Notes under the pieces: generated by a model
Told to the model about the DNA's origin: nothing
The model's input: only the letters and a program-made list of their open reading frames with translations
The model's database searches: none
Part shown: positions 60,074 through 61,967 of the stretch, one piece after another
Position numbering within the stretch: position 1 is the stretch's first letter
Layout of the letters: every line of letters starts with the position of its first letter
Made by a program: the position numbers and the translations under genes
Assembly (NCBI RefSeq): GCF_039539445.1
Contig: NZ_BAABDD010000028.1
Location: forward strand, 1-61,967
DNA: 61,967 bases
Source of the DNA: Salinactinospora qingdaonensis
GTDB taxonomy: Bacteria > Actinomycetota > Actinomycetes > Streptosporangiales > Streptosporangiaceae
Reading direction: 5' to 3'

Positions 60074-61441
60074 GTGAGCTTGACGCACGACGCGGCACTG
60101 TCCCCATCCGCCGGACGTCGGTTCCGTGCCTACACCGCCAAGCATCTCGACGAATTGACGGCACGCGCGGGGCTCAGTGACAACGAACGGCTCGCGATCC
60201 GCGCGGTGGCAACCGTGCTCCCCTTCCGCGTCAACAGTTACGTCATTGATGAGCTAATCGATTGGTCGGCGGCCCCCGACGATCCGATCTACCGCTTGAC
60301 GTTTCCCCAAGCCGACATGCTGCCGCAATCCGATGTCGCCCGCATGGCCGACCTCCTTCGCCAGGGCGCCTCCCGCAGCGAGATCAACCGGGCCGCCAAC
60401 GAGGTGCGCGCTCGACTCAACCCCCATCCCGCGGGGCAGATGGAGCTCAACGTGCCTTCATCGGCCGGGGCGGACCCTCTGGAGGGTATGCAGCACAAGT
60501 ACCCCGAAACCGTGCTGTTCTTCCCTAAACAGGGCCAGACTTGCCATGCCTACTGCACGTACTGTTTCCGCTGGGCCCAGTTCGTCGGCGAGCCAGATCT
60601 GAAGTTCGCCTCTGGCGAGGTCGACCACCTCGTGGCCTACCTGCGCCGCCATCCCGAAGTCACCAGTGTCCTGTTCACCGGCGGCGACCCCATGATCATG
60701 GGGGAGGGGGTCCTCTCGCGCTACGTCGAGCCGCTGCTGGAGATCGAAACCCTGGAGTCGATCCGGATCGGCACGAAAGCCCTCGCCTATTGGCCGCAGC
60801 GTTTCGTCACCGACCCTGACGCCGACGAGACGCTACGGCTGTTCGAGAGGGTCGTCGCCTCGGGCAAGAACCTCGCGTTCATGGCCCACTTCTCCCATCC
60901 AGCCGAGATGCGGTCCGACCTGGTGCACGAGGCGGTTCGGCGCATCCGCGACACCGGCGCGGTCATCCGCACCCAGGCGCCGCTGATCCGCACCATCAAC
61001 GACAGCGCGGCGACCTGGGCCGAGATGTGGCGTACCCACGTGCGCTCGGGCATGGTGCCGTACTACATGTTTGTCGAGCGCGACACCGGGCCGCAGGACT
61101 ACTTCGCGGTGCCGCTCGCGCGCGCCTACGAGATCTTCCGCGACGCCTACGCCGGCGTTTCGGGACTGGCCCGCACCGTACGCGGCCCGTCGATGTCGGC
61201 CACCCCCGGCAAGGTCTGCGTCGACGGAGTTACCGAGGTCGCCGGCGAGAAGGTGTTCGTGCTCCACCTCATCCAAGCGCGCGACCCCGACCTGGTAGGC
61301 CGCCCCTTCTTCGCCAAGTACGACGAGAAGGCAGTGTGGCTGTTCGACCTGGAACCCGCGTTGGGAGCCACCCACTTCCCGTACGAGGCAGCCCCGCCTG
61401 AGGACCCCTCCGGTCTCGTTGCCGGTTCCGCCAACCTCTAG
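60074..61441 (+). CDS. kamA: KamA-family radical SAM enzyme (lysine 2,3-aminomutase-like)
   Basis: 455 residues. The CxxxCxxC cluster motif is Cys157, Cys161, Cys164 in TCHAYCTYCFRW. FTGGDPMIMG (GGDP, SAM binding), the barrel and the C-terminal region (MSATPGKVCVDG, with a candidate PLP lysine) fit KamA rather than the shorter EpmB. KamA converts L-lysine to beta-lysine, used in osmolytes, antibiotics or degradation. No acetyltransferase or peptide-synthetase genes are in view. GTG 60074 follows AAAGGAGAG. Confidence 0.85.
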   Translation: MSLTHDAALSPSAGRRFRAYTAKHLDELTARAGLSDNERLAIRAVATVLPFRVNSYVIDELIDWSAAPDDPIYRLTFPQADMLPQSDVARMADLLRQGASRSEINRAANEVRARLNPHPAGQMELNVPSSAGADPLEGMQHKYPETVLFFPKQGQTCHAYCTYCFRWAQFVGEPDLKFASGEVDHLVAYLRRHPEVTSVLFTGGDPMIMGEGVLSRYVEPLLEIETLESIRIGTKALAYWPQRFVTDPDADETLRLFERVVASGKNLAFMAHFSHPAEMRSDLVHEAVRRIRDTGAVIRTQAPLIRTINDSAATWAEMWRTHVRSGMVPYYMFVERDTGPQDYFAVPLARAYEIFRDAYAGVSGLARTVRGPSMSATPGKVCVDGVTEVAGEKVFVLHLIQARDPDLVGRPFFAKYDEKAVWLFDLEPALGATHFPYEAAPPEDPSGLVAGSANL

Positions 61442-61967
61442 CGTCCCAGTCCTTTAGCACCATGGCGCCGTGCCGGGGCCGCCGCCCCGGCAGTCCCGGC
61501 ACGGCCAAGTGAAAAGCCTCAGCCCCTACCATCCGGCCCTCCTGTAAGGAAGATCGCGTCTAGATTGCGGTGATCGGAGACGAGAATCCGCTGGTAAGAG
61601 GGTTGGTAAGAGGAGCGGGGTTCGCGGGCGGTGTTGGCCGCTGGGGGGTGGGGGTGGCGACGTGGGGCGGCGAGGGCAAGCGGTGGGTGGGGTGGTTGGG
61701 GTATCGGTGCTGTGCGTTGGGGGTGCCGGTGGCGACGTTAGGCGGCGAAGGCGGCCGGTGGGTGAGGGGTGGCGGGGTGGTGATCGCCCGTGGGGGTGCT
61801 GGTGGCGAGGACGGCTAGTGGCTGGGGCCTCGTTGTCGGCGCTGCCGATTTGGGCTGGGGTGGGGCAGTAGGGCGGTCGACAGATGGGGGGTGTCTCGCA
61901 TAGTAAGACGGCGGGGGCGGGAGGTGCGCTCAGTGGTGGGGGCAGCGCAACACTGGGCGTGCGAACA
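61442..61967. other. Gene-free right end with G-rich degenerate repeats
   Basis: About 525 bp. An 82-codon frame at 61570-61818 is Gly/Trp/Arg low-complexity and is explained by the repeats rather than by coding. The strong G over C skew on this strand (61600-61820) gives many GGG/GGGG runs. Confidence 0.5.
61653..61772 (+). repeat. Degenerate tandem repeat, G-rich, about 75-bp period
   Basis: GGTGGCGACGTGGGGCGGCG (from 61653), then GGTGGG and GGTGG, recurs as GGTGGCGACGTTAGGCGGCG (from 61728) with the same following order. A third partial start, GGTGGCGAGG, is at 61801. The runs could fold as G-quadruplexes. Confidence 0.5.

Noticed and set aside
61570..61818. An 82-codon Gly/Trp-rich frame
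   Set aside because: It lies on a degenerate G-rich repeat, with no ribosome site and no recognisable family.

Overview
The window is chromosomal DNA from a high-GC, Gram-positive filamentous actinobacterium. Evidence is the very high GC content, frequent GTG/TTG starts, actinobacterial families (DUF3027, DUF3263, DUF2530, an orphan mycosin-like protein, an IdeR-type regulator, a lone groEL under CIRCE control) and an actinomycete-type integrative element (AICE) at the left edge. The order otsB / threonine-synthase-like / MoaD-like / groEL / cold-shock protein / DUF3027 resembles the Streptomyces chromosome. A Nocardiopsis- or Thermobifida-like genus is my best guess, but only an inference.

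Layout. 1-5132: right-hand part of an AICE. It carries leftward small genes, a Pra-like activator, two GntR/UTRA (KorSA-like) repressors, a rightward Nudix gene (Pif-like) and a 3' tRNA fragment that looks like attR. 5.7-8.0 kb: a serine hydrolase and a mycosin-like protease that has lost its nucleophile. 8.5-11.4 kb: DUF3263 and the trehalose genes otsB and otsA, with a MITE-like element between the last two. 11.7-13.5 kb: SAM-I riboswitch, threonine-synthase-like enzyme and ubiquitin-like sulfur carrier, probably a homocysteine/methionine module. 13.6-16.6 kb: two CIRCE operators, groEL and an R2lox oxidase. 16.7-26.4 kb: small membrane and secreted proteins, a FadR regulator, cold-shock protein, DUF3027, a 1042-residue Hsp90-like ATPase, a methyltransferase and DUF2530.

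26.4-27.3 kb is a gene-free mosaic of repeats. 27.3-33.7 kb: purine permease, MarR regulator plus MFS exporter, thpR, a 32-residue membrane peptide, a DUF849 enzyme and a surface beta-propeller protein. 33.7-34.3 kb: a Uma2-family gene broken by one extra base. 34.6-42.1 kb: serC, a large membrane receptor-like protein, citrate synthase, pdxH and ideR. 42.3-44.5 kb: a PAS-GAF-SpoIIE phosphatase-HATPase regulator. 44.6-51 kb: divergent acyl-CoA dehydrogenase and thiolase sharing a doubled palindromic operator, an AlkX/YcaQ glycosylase and a VLCAD-type dehydrogenase. 51-53.1 kb: an OmpR-type two-component system. 53.7-61.4 kb: xthA, rbsK followed by the second MITE-like copy, a Pro/Ser/Thr-rich anchored protein, argS, plsX and a lysine 2,3-aminomutase-family enzyme. 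The last 0.5 kb is gene-free and holds G-rich degenerate repeats.

Most of the window is ordinary core metabolism in short transcription units. The most interesting items are the riboswitch/threonine-synthase-like/MoaD-like module with a C-terminal Gly-Gly-Cys carrier, the pseudo-mycosin, the 978-residue receptor with an eroded NTPase-like region, the two MITE-like elements inserted at stop codons, the repeat mosaic at 26.4-27.3 kb and the AICE control region.
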